In this document: one piece after another, positions 62,389 through 64,000 of the stretch
Numbering within the stretch: position 1 is the first letter of the stretch
How the letters are laid out: each line of letters opens with the position of its first letter
Origin: Mesobacillus boroniphilus
GTDB lineage: Bacteria > Bacillota > Bacilli > Bacillales > Cytobacillaceae
Length of the DNA: 64,000 nucleotides
Assembly (NCBI RefSeq): GCF_018424685.1
Contig: NZ_QTKX01000001.1
Span: 868,001 to 932,000 of the forward strand
Reading direction: 5' to 3'
Position numbers and translations under genes: made by a program
Notes under the pieces: generated by a model
Databases searched by the model: none
Seen by the model: the letters and a program-made list of their open reading frames with translations, nothing else
Told to the model about the DNA's origin: nothing

Positions 62389-63285
62389 GTGGAAAAATCA
62401 AATCTTCATCCATTTATGTTTATCGTGCTTGTCGTTGTTACTACATTTCTCATGGGCTCTTCTTTTACCGTCGGAAAGATTGGTTTGAATTATGTCTCTC
62501 CATTGTTATTGGTTGGTTTAAGATTCACGATAGCCGGTTTGCTTATGGCGATACTTGTTAGGAAAAGAATTAAGCCGGATAAGCTGGCTGATTGGGGAAG
62601 GATTTTCATCATTGGTTTGATGCAAACAGCAGGCGTCATGGGCTGTATCTTCCTCAGTTTACGGACGATCACGGCAGGTGAGTCCTCAATTTTAACCTTT
62701 ACCAATCCATTAATGGTAGTGATGATGGGTACCGTATTCCTTGGGATTCGTTACAGGTTCCTTCAATGGGTTGGCGCGATAGTAGGGTTTATCGGTGTGT
62801 TCATCACACTAGGTTTTCACTTGCAGCTGACAGTTGGTACACTTTTCGGTCTGGGGGCTGCTGTGTTTTGGTCCATTGGGACAATCCTGATCAAACAATG
62901 GGGCAGCCGCTTTAATGTCTGGGTGCTGACAGCTTATCAAATGCTCTTTGGAGGCATTATCCTTTTATTGATGGGTCTTACGCTGGAATCCCCGAAGCTG
63001 ATGATAACCCCGATTTCGGCATCGATTATTTTATGGCTTGCGGTCATGGCTTCAATCGTTCAGTTTGCGATTTGGTTTTATCTGATCAATCAAGGTGACC
63101 CAGGCAAAACAAGTGCCTTCCTGTTCCTGGCACCTTTTTTCGGCGTGCTTACCGGCTGGGTCCTGCTGGGTGAGGTAGTGGAATGGTATGTCTACGCGGG
63201 TGGGGCGCTGATTTTTACAGGGATTTTCCTGGTTAACTGGACTTTTAAGGAGAGAGCCCGATTGTCACTACGAGAGAGTGGATAA
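62389..63285 (+). CDS. EamA-family (DMT) transporter
   Basis: 298 residues, ten helices in two EamA repeats: GSSFTVGKIGLNYVSPLLL and, in the second half, AAVFWSIGTILIKQWG. Typical drug/metabolite exporter such as YdcZ/RhaT-like proteins; substrate unknown. GTG start behind GGGAGGGG. Confidence 0.9.
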   Translation: MEKSNLHPFMFIVLVVVTTFLMGSSFTVGKIGLNYVSPLLLVGLRFTIAGLLMAILVRKRIKPDKLADWGRIFIIGLMQTAGVMGCIFLSLRTITAGESSILTFTNPLMVVMMGTVFLGIRYRFLQWVGAIVGFIGVFITLGFHLQLTVGTLFGLGAAVFWSIGTILIKQWGSRFNVWVLTAYQMLFGGIILLLMGLTLESPKLMITPISASIILWLAVMASIVQFAIWFYLINQGDPGKTSAFLFLAPFFGVLTGWVLLGEVVEWYVYAGGALIFTGIFLVNWTFKERARLSLRESG

Positions 63286-63343
63286 CAAGACTTGAAACGA
63301 ACCAAAGGGAAAGTGGGAAAACGGGAGAGGATTAGTAGCTAAA

Positions 63344-63378
63344 CTTCGCTTGGGGGATGTTGCCCAAGCTTTTTTATT
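63344..63378 (+). terminator. Terminator after the EamA gene
   Basis: Stem gcttggg/cccaagc then tttttt. Confidence 0.85.
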
Positions 63379-63463
63379 ATATATTTCAAACTAGTCGCGC
63401 CGTGGTATAATTTGGGAAATAAGGTTAATTTAATCCTACTAAGCTGGCGAAGGAGCCTTTTCC

Positions 63464-64000
63464 ATGAAGAGAACTGGTCTTTGTTTACTAACTTTATTTT
63501 CACTTGTGCTCATGGGTTTTGATGAAAGGAATATGGAAAATCGTGCTCCAGCTGAAGTGGAGAGGTTTGCCGAACAAAATTATAGAGATTTTATCCTTAA
63601 TATTATTAATGACAGCAATGCTGATACGTTTAATTTCACAAAGGGTGACCAGGAAGTGACAATCGGAAGGGTCATTCCTGTAAATAGGTTGGTGATAGAC
63701 AGGCAACTGAATATCACGGTTGAACCTCCTGGTGAATGGGTTGTACCTGTATATCAAAGTGGTGCAGTGAAAAATGTTGTTAATATTTGGGAACCTTTTG
63801 AAGGAAAATATGAGATTGCCGGTATTGGCTATCCATATTGGTTAACATATAGTATCGTACAAATGGAGCAAGATGAATATTATATTCACAATATGCAATA
63901 TGATTTGGAGTTTGCTTATTCACCTTCAAAAAATAGAGTGCGACCATTGGGAGATAGCTCAATCAGGTCTTTTAACGACAATGGTCTTGATCCGAATGGA
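63464..64000 (+). CDS. Secreted hypothetical protein (3' truncated)
   Basis: ATG 63464 with GAAGGAG; 179 codons open to the right edge. N-terminal signal peptide (KRTGLCLLTLFSLVLMGF), then a mature part rich in Asn/Tyr and beta strands (GEWVVPVYQSGAVKNVV, YEIAGIGYPYWLTYSIVQ). No family recognised; the missing end may hold a defining domain. Confidence 0.65.
   Translation, partial: MKRTGLCLLTLFSLVLMGFDERNMENRAPAEVERFAEQNYRDFILNIINDSNADTFNFTKGDQEVTIGRVIPVNRLVIDRQLNITVEPPGEWVVPVYQSGAVKNVVNIWEPFEGKYEIAGIGYPYWLTYSIVQMEQDEYYIHNMQYDLEFAYSPSKNRVRPLGDSSIRSFNDNGLDPNG

Overview
The window is chromosomal DNA of a spore-forming Bacillaceae, plausibly Mesobacillus or a Bacillus relative (the genus is inferred from gene content only). 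Supporting signs are a Spo0E-like phosphatase, the ccdA-yneI-ccdC set, a SleB-type hydrolase, a LysM-GH18 YaaH-type glycosidase, low GC, AGGAGG-type ribosome binding sites, many TTG/GTG starts, and tight rho-independent terminators, often shared by convergent genes.

Layout. 1-2143 holds a heterodimeric BmrCD-type ABC exporter (first subunit truncated by the window edge), followed by a structured dispersed repeat. 2515-7606 is core-like: Spo0E-like, CcdA/YneI/CcdC, a helix-turn-helix plus RNase H fusion, a HAD phosphatase and a membrane metalloprotease. 7735-18640 is a patchwork of small single-domain genes (kinases of the aminoglycoside phosphotransferase fold, NUDIX, GNAT, GyrI-like, methyltransferases, VOC, DUF899), including one gene with a nonsense codon and two gene stubs. 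18785-19370 holds a possible type I toxin-like RNA locus and seven copies of a 52-bp hairpin repeat. 19423-22278 carries a NERD protein and small membrane proteins.

22418-47001 is the most unusual part. It starts with a complete selenocysteine tRNA gene and contains five further copies of only its 3' part (39071, 39616, 42730, 45852, 46948). Most are followed by the same terminator. They divide the region into cargo segments of 16.5, 0.5, 3.0, 3.0 and 1.0 kb, with no integrase visible. The first segment is a 15.6-kb sulfonate catabolism cluster: SlcC, a FadR-type regulator (SuyR-like), ComC, SuyAB, an SdhBCA-like complex, a two-subunit class I fumarase, YeiH and two TauE-type exporters, and a TctABC transporter. 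Four copies of a GGTTGGGTCAC operator stand before its four transcription units. The gene set suggests an unusual route: 3-sulfopropionate to sulfoacrylate (Sdh-like), to sulfolactate (fumarase-like), enantiomer exchange through sulfopyruvate (SlcC/ComC), then cleavage to pyruvate and sulfite (SuyAB) with sulfite export. The sulfolactate half follows known enzymes; the sulfopropionate half is inference. The later segments carry a membrane Mrr-like nuclease with a convergent coiled-coil membrane protein, a VOC protein with an M3 oligoendopeptidase, and a GNAT.

47333-64000 is again ordinary chromosome: an L-lactate/2-hydroxyacid dehydrogenase, a DUF4362/DUF3221 lipoprotein, an LCP-family wall enzyme, a GDSL esterase with an ABC transporter, the LysM-GH18 enzyme, an SOS-controlled YolD gene, ribose-5-phosphate isomerase, an isochorismatase-family hydrolase, an EamA transporter and a truncated secreted protein at the right edge.
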